NCBI GenBank assembly: GCA_029882395.1
Contig: JAOUKT010000035.1
Location: 1 to 35,798 of the forward strand
Length of the DNA: 35,798 nucleotides
Direction: 5' to 3'
Source of the DNA: Gammaproteobacteria bacterium
GTDB lineage: Bacteria; Pseudomonadota; Gammaproteobacteria; SZUA-229
The notes beneath the pieces are model-generated. The model had not been told where the DNA came from and did no database searches. It saw only the letters and a list, made by a program, of their open reading frames with translations. A program made the position numbers and the translations under genes. Positions 28,601 to 35,798 of the stretch are shown here, in pieces. Position 1 is the stretch's first letter. Each line of letters opens with the position of its first letter.

Positions 28601-31600
28601 TCACACCATGTCAAATACACCTAAAAATCCTGCAACGCCACAACAAACGGTGCAGACGACAGCTCATGAACACATGCAGAAAACAGACGAAACTTCCGCC
28701 ATAAAACATGGCCAGCCGTTAAGTACAGCCAATAACCCGGCAACAGCATACAACAGCTCGAACGAAATGCTGTCGACTATAAAAAGCATTCAGGACACCG
28801 CATTCAGGGCACAACAGGCTTTTCAAAATACACTGGCTCAAAGTCATCAGAGTTATTTGCAGTCGACCCAGGCGATACTCACCAGCCTGCTTTCCACACC
28901 TGAGCAGGTTTCAGCACTGCCTGCAAGCTTCAGGCCTGCGCCAGATATTGCTGGCATACAAACACAGCCTGCCGTTTCAAGCGCCATAGCTGAAACCATA
29001 ACAGCAAAACCAATATTTGAAACTTCTGCAGTGAACACCGAGCCTAAGCCGGTATTTGAGGCACAGCCCGGTAACGAAACACCAGCCAACGATTTTGTTG
29101 CGCTAGTGCTGAATATCGTTTCTGATAAAACCGGCTACCCGGAGGAAATGCTTGAGCTGGATCTCGACATGGAATCTGGCCTGGGCATTGATTCAATCAA
29201 GCGTGTTGAAATACTCTCGGCACTACAGGATGAAATTCCTGCACTAAAAGGGGTAGATACCGCAAAGCTTGCCGCCATGAATACGCTGGCTGAGATACTG
29301 GCATTTTCAAATGAAGTCTCTGAGAGCGCCTCTTCGAACACAAACATTGCAGCAGTCAATACGAGAGCCTCACAAGGCAGTCAGTCACCGGCAAGTTCGG
29401 TTGAAAACTTTAAACCTTTACTGCTGGAGATTGTTGCAGAAAAAACCGGCTACCCTGAAGAAATGCTTGAGTTAGATCTCGACATGGAATCGGGCCTGGG
29501 CATTGATTCGATCAAGCGCGTGGAAATACTCTCCGCATTACAGGATAAGATCCCTGCTCTAAAAGACGTTGACACGGCGAAGCTTGCCGCCATGAACACA
29601 CTGGGAGAAATTTTACATTTTTCTGAAAATTCTACGCCAACATCAATACCGATGCATATAACAGAACCCGCTGCTGACACCAGTCCTCAAAACGAAATGA
29701 TCATCACACCCGCTGAAGACTTCAGACCCTTACTGCTGGAAATAGTCGCCGAGAAAACCGGTTACCCGGAAGAGATGCTTGAGCTCGATCTCGACATGGA
29801 ATCTGGCCTTGGCATTGATTCGATCAAACGTGTTGAAATACTCTCGGCACTGCAGGATAAAATTCCCGCACTTAAAGATGTCGACACGGCAAAACTGGCT
29901 GCCATGAATACATTGGCTGAAATTCTGGATTTTTCAAATCAAGCAACTCAGCCGAATCAGGCTATCGTGGAAGAATCATCAGACACCAGCAAGCAGAGCC
30001 CGTCAAAAAAAAAAGCCTTTAGATGTCCGGTATTAAAAGTTGAAAAGCCACTTTGCGGCTTTGCTATGCAAGGGCTGAGATCCGAATCCCCGGTCATCAT
30101 CGTTAAGGATGATTCAGGCATTGCCAACGAGCTGCAAAAGTTATTCAACAACGCTGGCATCAATTGCGAGCTTCAAACATGGCAGCAATGCTGTTCAACA
30201 AAGCCTGAGCGCATTATCTACCTGGAAGCACTAAACCAGCACTGTGATAACTGGCAGGAAATAAACTTTCGAGGTTTCCAGTTAGCACAAAACACACCCC
30301 AGCATGCCAGTGATGATAACGGGCTTTTTGTTTGTGTCCATAATAGTCGGGCAAGTTTGAGCCAGAGCTATAGTTCAGGACTGAGCGCACTGATTAAAAC
30401 AGCCGATAAAGAGTGGACTGGATACGGCATTAAAAGTATCGACTTGCAGGCTCCCGATGACGCAGCTTTAACTAACACAGAAAGCGCACAGCTGATATTT
30501 CAGGAAATGATGGCCGGTGGTTTTGAAATCGAGGTTGCCTACAACTCAGATCAGCAACGTTTTACTTATGAAAGCCCTGTTATTGAATTACCGGCCACTC
30601 ATTCGTTTGACTCTGTTAACAAAGGTGATGTATGGCTGGTTAGCGGCGGTTTAAAGGGAGTAACCGCCGACTGCCTTGTACAGATATCAAAAAATACGCC
30701 ACTAAAACTCGCCATACTCGGTCGCTCTGAAATCAATGAAGAATCAGCCCTGACAAAAAACATTGTCAATGATGCCGAACTTAAGAAAGCCTTACTTGAC
30801 GAGGCTAAAAAACAGGGTAAAAAAATCACGCCCAAACAGCTCAAGCAGCAGGCATCGATAATATATTCCACACGCGAGATGACTCGTAATTTGCACAGAC
30901 TGCAATCGGCAGGCTCGACGGTCGACTATTTCAGCTGTGATATCGGCGATTACGAGGCCGTCAAGCACACCTTAAATCATGTTAGAAACCAGATCGGACC
31001 AATCAAAGGTGTCGTTCATGGTGCCGGCATACTTGCCGACAAGTTAATCAGAGAAAAAACTGAAGAACAATTCCGGGGCGTTTTTAATACCAAAGTCAAA
31101 GGCTTTAAAAACCTGCTAGAGCTGACGACCGATGACCCGCTTTCTGTTTTATGCTGTTTTTCATCGGTAGCATCACGCACAGGCAATGTCGGCCAGGTAG
31201 ATTATGCAATGGCAAATGAAGTACTTAATAAAATTTGCCAGCTCGAACATAAACGCCGAAATGAAACTGGCACAGGCTGCGTCGTTAAATCCATTAACTG
31301 GGGACCATGGGATGGTGGCATGGTAACGCCTGAACTTAAAATACACTTTGAATCACAAGGCATCAAGCTATTAGACATAGATGCCGGTGCTCAGGCATTT
31401 GTCGATGAATTATTATGCGGGCCAGACAATTCAGTCGAGGTTGTCATCGGTGGCGGCGCATTAGATAACTGGTCAAAAAACAAGTCTCTTAACATAAGCA
31501 CAGTAGACCTTTTTTTACACCAGGAATTTCAGCCCTGGCTTTCAAGCCATGTGATTAAAGAACAAACTGTCGTACCTGCGATGATGGTAAGTGAATGGTT

Positions 31601-32300
31601 TTTACGTATCGCAAACATCATTATCAACTCGCCCGTTTCACTCAGGACATTCTCCGTTAATAAAGGCATGATTCTGGATAACTTTAATTCAACTGGAAAC
31701 TGGTACCGTTTGCATATCGAATTTAAAGATGAAGTATTAAGCTTTGTACTGCAGTCAGAATCAGGCGTCACTCACTATTCCTGTCTTGCTGAAAAAAACA
31801 TAGAACTGCCATACTTGAGTATGCCAGACAAAGCAGAGCCAGCACAGTCATGGAACATTAAACAAATCTATCCTCGCTGTCTTTTTCACGGACCTGATTT
31901 TCAGGTCATAGAGAAACTGGAACAGTTCTCAGAAGCTAGCGCTTATGCTGTGCTTAAACACGCGCTGCCGTTTTCCGGCCCACAACAAACATGGAAAAGT
32001 GATCTCACACTTTTAGATGGTGGCATTCAGTTAGCAATCCTTTGGCTCATGGAACAAATTGATAAAGACAGTTTACCAACAGGTTTTAAATCACTTCATA
32101 TTAATCCGCAATATTCCGGCCAGCTCATCAACCAGGATATCAACGCAGTATTTATTATTGCAAGTCATGATACGTTTAAGGCTTCTGGCGATTTAATTTT
32201 TAGCCTGCCTAATGGTGACATCATTTGCTTGATCCAGTCACTTGATATCACCACCGGTACGTCAGATTTAATTTACCGTGAAAAAGCAGGCCTGAACTAA
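25665..32300 (+). CDS. pfaA: PfaA-like multidomain polyketide/fatty-acid synthase (KS-AT-ACPx3-KR-DH)
   Basis: A 2211-residue iterative type-I synthase of the PUFA-synthase class. Domains in order: ketosynthase (about 6-460) with nucleophile Cys206 in DAACASS and histidines His341 (EAHGTGT) and His385 (IGHTKSTAG); acyltransferase (about 575-900) with FAGQGSQ and Ser679 in GHSYGE; a Gln/Ser/Thr/Ala-rich linker (about 950-1140); three acyl carrier domains with phosphopantetheine serines 1177, 1282 and 1386 in GIDSIKR; ketoreductase (about 1650-1900) with SGGLKGVTADC and YAMAN; and a hot-dog dehydratase (about 1945-2200) with His1962, FHGPDFQ and Asp2118. The dehydratase motif reads HVIKEQTVVP, with Glu where Gly is usual. 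All catalytic residues otherwise appear intact. Three ACPs is low for PfaA, which often has five or more. The stop is directly followed by the next ATG. Confidence 0.93.
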   Translation: MIKNSPIAVVATASILPGSNTTDQSWTNILDAKDFIREVPVSHWLPEDYYDPDSDEFSKIYTKTGAFISDIPFDPVEFNMPPNTLASTDTNQLLALIAAKRLLNQTKSVTNNKVDLKNIGIILGVAAGSEMQEQMSAKIQKPVWKKVLREHGLAETDVQDICGKIEDHYPDWTENTFPGLLSNVVAGRVANKLNLGGCNFVTDAACASSLSAINMAMLELQSGNADMIISGGVDALSNIFMYMCFTKTPALSRTGDIRPFSNEGDGTILGEGVALFALRRLEDAERDGDTIHAVINSCGSSSDGKFKSIYAPSPEGQSRCINNTYQSLEYGLGDIELVEAHGTGTKAGDAAEFEGLNIAFKNDKSTHKKAKQYCALGTIKSQIGHTKSTAGAAGLLKTIFALQHKVLPPTIKIKKPNDIMNIDDSALYLNTEARPWIKNSNQPRRAAVSSFGFGGSNFHITVEEYTGNAHSAKRIYTKLEQQEISVHLSAENSSALNNKLQKLKTELDSDKTTLLGIARRSHLATNNTDRSRLSFVAASKQQLASLIQALEKQNVIENNSDFSMPGAVFLRQNNKPGKTALLFAGQGSQYLNMGRELLNQFDQARMAWDSSFTLNIDPQKTLHQVVFPIPVFNDQDRETQNTELSQIKWIQPALGALSLSHLNMLKTLDIKADVYAGHSYGELPALFAAGVIPGADDLLKISQKRAELMQKAVLEPHNQSHPGGMTAVFESPENIQTLLDKNPGNISIANLNSPAQTVISGCLKDIQLFEDQLTSQAISFKRLNVPTAFHSPWVASAEKEFASYLKSKSFNTMSLPVYSNLTGELYPASSSAIKKELSAQLSSPVQFLSELEKMKADGVTTFIEIGPGKTLSQLVKASLGDEVDSVSLDLGPRTDSVSAFWRATAELSALGINMNLAKIWEEFAEEEIAPRKEDGSKATIIINGANFGKPYPPKEGARALPKANLTSTLTDNRSTQQAHHTMSNTPKNPATPQQTVQTTAHEHMQKTDETSAIKHGQPLSTANNPATAYNSSNEMLSTIKSIQDTAFRAQQAFQNTLAQSHQSYLQSTQAILTSLLSTPEQVSALPASFRPAPDIAGIQTQPAVSSAIAETITAKPIFETSAVNTEPKPVFEAQPGNETPANDFVALVLNIVSDKTGYPEEMLELDLDMESGLGIDSIKRVEILSALQDEIPALKGVDTAKLAAMNTLAEILAFSNEVSESASSNTNIAAVNTRASQGSQSPASSVENFKPLLLEIVAEKTGYPEEMLELDLDMESGLGIDSIKRVEILSALQDKIPALKDVDTAKLAAMNTLGEILHFSENSTPTSIPMHITEPAADTSPQNEMIITPAEDFRPLLLEIVAEKTGYPEEMLELDLDMESGLGIDSIKRVEILSALQDKIPALKDVDTAKLAAMNTLAEILDFSNQATQPNQAIVEESSDTSKQSPSKKKAFRCPVLKVEKPLCGFAMQGLRSESPVIIVKDDSGIANELQKLFNNAGINCELQTWQQCCSTKPERIIYLEALNQHCDNWQEINFRGFQLAQNTPQHASDDNGLFVCVHNSRASLSQSYSSGLSALIKTADKEWTGYGIKSIDLQAPDDAALTNTESAQLIFQEMMAGGFEIEVAYNSDQQRFTYESPVIELPATHSFDSVNKGDVWLVSGGLKGVTADCLVQISKNTPLKLAILGRSEINEESALTKNIVNDAELKKALLDEAKKQGKKITPKQLKQQASIIYSTREMTRNLHRLQSAGSTVDYFSCDIGDYEAVKHTLNHVRNQIGPIKGVVHGAGILADKLIREKTEEQFRGVFNTKVKGFKNLLELTTDDPLSVLCCFSSVASRTGNVGQVDYAMANEVLNKICQLEHKRRNETGTGCVVKSINWGPWDGGMVTPELKIHFESQGIKLLDIDAGAQAFVDELLCGPDNSVEVVIGGGALDNWSKNKSLNISTVDLFLHQEFQPWLSSHVIKEQTVVPAMMVSEWFLRIANIIINSPVSLRTFSVNKGMILDNFNSTGNWYRLHIEFKDEVLSFVLQSESGVTHYSCLAEKNIELPYLSMPDKAEPAQSWNIKQIYPRCLFHGPDFQVIEKLEQFSEASAYAVLKHALPFSGPQQTWKSDLTLLDGGIQLAILWLMEQIDKDSLPTGFKSLHINPQYSGQLINQDINAVFIIASHDTFKASGDLIFSLPNGDIICLIQSLDITTGTSDLIYREKAGLN
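29095..29935 (+). repeat. Three tandem acyl-carrier-domain coding units in pfaA
   Basis: Units around 29095-29310, 29410-29625 and 29720-29935 encode almost identical domains; the phosphopantetheine serine codons are at 29193, 29508 and 29820 (spacing 315 and 312 bases). Each includes KTGYPEEMLELDLDMESGLG and SIKRVEILSALQD. Linkers between them are divergent and rich in Ser, Thr, Ala and Asn. Repeat number varies between PUFA synthases and affects output in studied systems. Confidence 0.9.
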
Positions 32301-35300
32301 ATGCAAAACAGCCTTAAAAAAGAACCTATTGCGCTGGTCGGACATAGCTGCATTCTGCCTGGCTGCGATACACCTGAAGCGCTCTGGCAAGCTGTTCAGG
32401 CTGGCCAGACTAAAATAACGCCGGTGTCAGCTGACTACTGGAGAATTAAACCTGAAAAAGTCCTGGCAACAGGAAAAAAAATCACAGGAGACCAGGCCTA
32501 CTGTTCCGAAGGTGGATACGTTTCAAATTTTAACTGGGATCCTGATAAGTTCTCAATGGATAACGACTACCTTAATCGTCTCGACCCATTATTCAAATGG
32601 AGCCTGCAAGCAGCCTATTTAGCTATCAAAGACCTGATCAGCCTGAATCAGCAGACACGTAATCAAACTTCCGTCATATTAGGCAATCTGTCTTACCCAA
32701 ATCCTTCACATACCAAACTATATGAAGAAACAATACTGCACAATTTATTACCTGATTATTTTAAAACGCCATCTGATATCCACCCTGATAATCGTTATGG
32801 CTCCAGCCTTCCCGCGCAACTGATAGCAAAAAACCTTGGCTTTAGTGGCGACGCTTTTTGTCTGGATGCCGCCTGTGCTTCCAGTTTATACGCCGTTAAG
32901 ATGGCCTGTGACCAGTTACATTCCGGCAAATCAAAGCTTGTTCTTGCCGGCGGCATTAATGCAGCTGACTCGCTGTTTTTACATGTGGGTTTTAGTGCTT
33001 TAAACGCACTCTCGCCTAGCGGCCAGTCACGCCCGTTCCATAAAGAGGCCGATGGTTTAATTCCGGCAGAAGGCGTAGCGTTTCTGGCACTAAAGCGCCT
33101 GAGTGATGCGCTCGAGGATGGTGATGAGATATTAGGCCTGGTACAAGGTGTCGGCCTGAGCAATGATGGACGCGATGGAGGCTTTTTAACGCCCTCTGTT
33201 GAGGGACAGGAAACCTGTATCCGTTCCGCTTATTCAAAAAACGGCATTGACCCCAAAACAATTTCGTATATTGAGTGCCACGCAACAGGAACAGCGACAG
33301 GTGACAGTCGTGAAATTGACAGCATGAAAAATGTTTTCGGTGCAAACACAGCGCTGCCAGTCGGTTCACTAAAAGGTATTTTAGGTCACCTGATTACTGC
33401 CTCAGGCGCGGCGAGCATTGTAAAGGTACTGCAGGCATTTAAAAATAAAACCCTGCCCTACGCTGTACCCTGCAGTGCCGTAACTGCCAGCTTCGAAGAT
33501 AGTGGCTTTTATTTTCCTGAAAAAAATACACCATGGAATGAGCTGCAACACCCCAGGCGGGCGGCAATAAATGGTTTTGGATTTGGCGGCAATAATGCGC
33601 ATATTATTCTTGAAGAATGGAACCCTGAACAGTTCCCACAGCAACACCAATACACCCGCATAAAAAACAAACAGAAGTCAGCATCTGGCGTAGCGCTCGT
33701 CGCAATCGAATTCAGTTATGGCGGCCTCAAAAACGAAAACGAACTGTTTGCATTTTTAAACAATCCTCAATACACATCAGCTGGCAAAGACAAAGTTTTA
33801 CTCAATGCTAAAAACATGGGCTTCCCGCCAAAAGACCTCGAGCAAAGCATTGGCCAGCAAACCCTGCTGCTGCAACTTTTAGAAAACAACGACGACTTAG
33901 TGACAAAACTTAATGCCGATAAGACAGCCGTCTTTATTGGCATGGAAGTCGATTCAGAATGCAGCCGCGGCAGTTTACGCCTGCATTTACAAGAACATTT
34001 TGAACATAACAAACTGGCGACAGACGAGACCACACTTGAGCAACTCAAAGATGATATATTCCCGCCACTGAATTCAGCAATTGTTATTGGCTGCATGCCA
34101 AATATTTGCGCGAACAGAATCAATAACAAGTACAATTTCAGAGAACAGGGTCTAACTTTTTCCGGAGAAAAACTGAGCACTAACTATGCACTGGACTACG
34201 CGTTTGAGTGCATCCAAAATAACGAGATAGAAAGCGCTATCGTTGGTGCCGCTGAGATAGGCGATGAAGCCTTACAAAACAGCCTGCAAGCCACAGGCAA
34301 AAATGCCAATGCTGCCATTGTATGGGTGCTCTGTAACCTCGATTATGCACAGAAGCAGTCTTTGCCCGTTCTGGCAGAGTTGTCCCAGCTGCCTTCGCAA
34401 AGTGATTTTCAGCAGACATTATCTGCATACCATGATGAACTGCAGCCACTCTATAACAGCTTTGGTAGCAATCGCTGGGTTGAAAATCTGCTTGAATCAA
34501 GTCTTGGAATATGGAAACAACAGGCCGGCATTCACCACATTAACACGCCCGCTAACCCGTTACTGGAAAATGATACTCATGCAGTAGCCGTGACGCCTAT
34601 GGTCCAGGCAATACCAAAAACTAGCGGTATAAACCTGCTCAAATCCCACTCTGATAACAGAGAAATTGCGCTCTACAGCGGGCCAACACTTGAAGACCTG
34701 ATACAAAATATTTCAAATGATCATTTTGCAAACAGTGATTCAACGGGCGACTTCAGAGCGGGATTTTATTTCGATAGCGAAGAAAAATTTAATGAGCTGA
34801 AACTACAGTGTTTACATCACCTTAACAACACGCCGCATCAGCAGGGATGGCATGGCGACTATTGCCGTTACTCACAGCCGGTTAAAGGTGAGCTTGCTTT
34901 TATGTTTACCGGTGCCGCATCAGCTTATAACGGCTCGGCATCTGCACTACTGGAGACTTATCCGCTGCTTGCACAAGCACTCAGAGAACAGTTTAACGGC
35001 AGTCTTGAAAACTACTGTGGCTGGATGTATCCAGACTGGTCGAAAGACCAAACCCATAACAATGCCTTCAATGACCTGTGCGGGTCATCGTTTGTCAGCC
35101 AGCTGCACGCCACAATTAGTCAGAAAATATGGAAGCTTAAAGCAGATGCCGGCTTCGGCTTATCCTCTGGTGAAACAAACTCGGTGTTAGCATTTGGTTT
35201 CTGGAATGACTTACCGGCGTTAATTGATGAGATCTGGCAATCTGGTCTTTATCAAAGCGAACTTTGTAATGACTACAACACTGTCGCCGATTATTGGAAA

Positions 35301-35798
35301 CTGGAAAACAATAGCAAAATCAGCTGGAAAAGCTGGGTTGTATTTTGTGATCATTCTTTAATTAAAGCACTGGTTGATGCTGAAGAAAAAGTATATTTGA
35401 CGATTATTTCATCACCTAAAGAGTGTGTCATTGCAGGCGACGAAAAAGCCTGCGCAAGACTTCTTCAGAAAATACCTGATATCCAGCACATCCCCTTAAA
35501 TCATGATTTAGCATGTCATGCACCGGTGCTTGGCAGCTTTACAGCAAGCTGGAAAAAAATTCATAGCCGCGACGTAAAAACACATGCCCCAGTACGCTTA
35601 TATTCAAGCTATTTTGCTGGTCAGTACAGTCCCGATTCTGAAAAAATTGCAGAAGCACTGACTGGACAGGCAGCGCAGACAATCGATTTTCCGAAGATTG
35701 TCCGGCAAATATATGACAGTGGCGTGCGTATCTTTATCGAACATGGTCCACGAGACTCTTTATGCCGTTCGATTAAAGATATCTTAAGCGAACACGAA
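32301..35798 (+). CDS. KS-CLF-AT subunit of the PUFA-synthase-like locus (truncated by window end)
   Basis: The ATG follows the pfaA stop without gap, and the frame is open for 1166 codons to the window edge. The first ketosynthase (about 8-450) is intact: Cys192 in DAACASS, His327 in ECHATGT, His363 in LGHLITASG. A second, shorter ketosynthase-like part (about 460-700) contains ICANRINNKYNF, but where the active-site Cys belongs it reads TFSGEKLST, so it is a chain-length-factor-like domain. An acyltransferase-like domain follows (about 862-1160) with FTGAASAY in place of GQGSQ, and GLSSGE (Ser955) in place of GHSxGE; EHGPRDSLCR is its end. KS-CLF-AT order recalls subunit B of thraustochytrid PUFA synthases (KS-CLF-AT-ER) rather than bacterial PfaC (KS-CLF-DH-DH). 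Dehydratase or reductase domains may follow beyond the window. Confidence 0.85.
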   Translation, partial: MQNSLKKEPIALVGHSCILPGCDTPEALWQAVQAGQTKITPVSADYWRIKPEKVLATGKKITGDQAYCSEGGYVSNFNWDPDKFSMDNDYLNRLDPLFKWSLQAAYLAIKDLISLNQQTRNQTSVILGNLSYPNPSHTKLYEETILHNLLPDYFKTPSDIHPDNRYGSSLPAQLIAKNLGFSGDAFCLDAACASSLYAVKMACDQLHSGKSKLVLAGGINAADSLFLHVGFSALNALSPSGQSRPFHKEADGLIPAEGVAFLALKRLSDALEDGDEILGLVQGVGLSNDGRDGGFLTPSVEGQETCIRSAYSKNGIDPKTISYIECHATGTATGDSREIDSMKNVFGANTALPVGSLKGILGHLITASGAASIVKVLQAFKNKTLPYAVPCSAVTASFEDSGFYFPEKNTPWNELQHPRRAAINGFGFGGNNAHIILEEWNPEQFPQQHQYTRIKNKQKSASGVALVAIEFSYGGLKNENELFAFLNNPQYTSAGKDKVLLNAKNMGFPPKDLEQSIGQQTLLLQLLENNDDLVTKLNADKTAVFIGMEVDSECSRGSLRLHLQEHFEHNKLATDETTLEQLKDDIFPPLNSAIVIGCMPNICANRINNKYNFREQGLTFSGEKLSTNYALDYAFECIQNNEIESAIVGAAEIGDEALQNSLQATGKNANAAIVWVLCNLDYAQKQSLPVLAELSQLPSQSDFQQTLSAYHDELQPLYNSFGSNRWVENLLESSLGIWKQQAGIHHINTPANPLLENDTHAVAVTPMVQAIPKTSGINLLKSHSDNREIALYSGPTLEDLIQNISNDHFANSDSTGDFRAGFYFDSEEKFNELKLQCLHHLNNTPHQQGWHGDYCRYSQPVKGELAFMFTGAASAYNGSASALLETYPLLAQALREQFNGSLENYCGWMYPDWSKDQTHNNAFNDLCGSSFVSQLHATISQKIWKLKADAGFGLSSGETNSVLAFGFWNDLPALIDEIWQSGLYQSELCNDYNTVADYWKLENNSKISWKSWVVFCDHSLIKALVDAEEKVYLTIISSPKECVIAGDEKACARLLQKIPDIQHIPLNHDLACHAPVLGSFTASWKKIHSRDVKTHAPVRLYSSYFAGQYSPDSEKIAEALTGQAAQTIDFPKIVRQIYDSGVRIFIEHGPRDSLCRSIKDILSEHE

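Noticed and set aside
32795..34500. Several minus-strand frames of 80-137 codons opposite the third lipid-synthase gene
   Set aside because: All fall opposite an intact KS-CLF-AT frame with conserved motifs; they are shadows.

Overview
The window reads as a chromosomal segment of a gammaproteobacterium. The evidence is the gene content and synteny: lolC-lolD, hrcA-grpE-dnaK-dnaJ-dapB, aguA-aguB, recJ-pyrD, rnr-rlmB, a tRNA-Leu(CAG) with encoded CCA, and protein sequences of clear gammaproteobacterial type. Genus cannot be told from the sequence alone. The di-haem cytochrome/DUF302 pair and the HrcA-type heat-shock operon recall sulfur-oxidising or methylotrophic lineages, but that is inference.

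Region 1 (1-8268, minus strand) is a long gene string running lolC, lolD, hrcA, grpE, dnaK, dnaJ, dapB. It ends with the first 22 codons of a fabD-like gene at the window edge. A sigma-32-like promoter overlaps the last codons of hrcA and would drive grpE-dnaK-dnaJ; I saw no CIRCE element. Region 2 (8465-12577) holds the two-step agmatine-to-putrescine pathway (aguA, aguB), a convergent ADP-ribose pyrophosphatase gene (nudF), and a divergent pair encoding a periplasmic di-haem cytochrome c fused to a DUF302 domain and a free-standing DUF302 protein.

Region 3 (12581-18044, minus strand) has recJ-pyrD preceded by a phosphoglycerate-mutase-like gene, then a hipB-hipA toxin-antitoxin-type pair. 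Upstream of hipB lies a regularly spaced array of ATCAAT half-sites. Region 4 (18284-22378) contains a small protein with a conserved N-terminal domain and an acidic repeated tail, the rnr-rlmB pair, and tRNA-Leu with its own promoter. Region 5 (22379-24074) is a gene-poor, AT-rich stretch with a possible gene remnant, an unknown membrane protein and several dyads. It separates the housekeeping part from what follows.

Region 6 (24075-35798, plus strand, running off the end) is the most notable part: a polyunsaturated-fatty-acid-synthase-like (Pfa-type) secondary lipid synthase locus. It starts with a PfaD-type enoyl reductase. Next is a 2211-residue PfaA-like megasynthase, KS-AT-ACP-ACP-ACP-KR-DH. 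The third gene, whose ATG directly follows the pfaA stop, encodes KS, an active-site-less KS (chain-length-factor-like) and a divergent AT. The gene order (pfaD first) and the KS-CLF-AT subunit differ from the classical Shewanella pfaABCDE layout. A 14-bp inverted repeat lies directly in front of the first gene. The dehydratase subunits and phosphopantetheinyl transferase expected for such a system are not in the window. The product is unknown.
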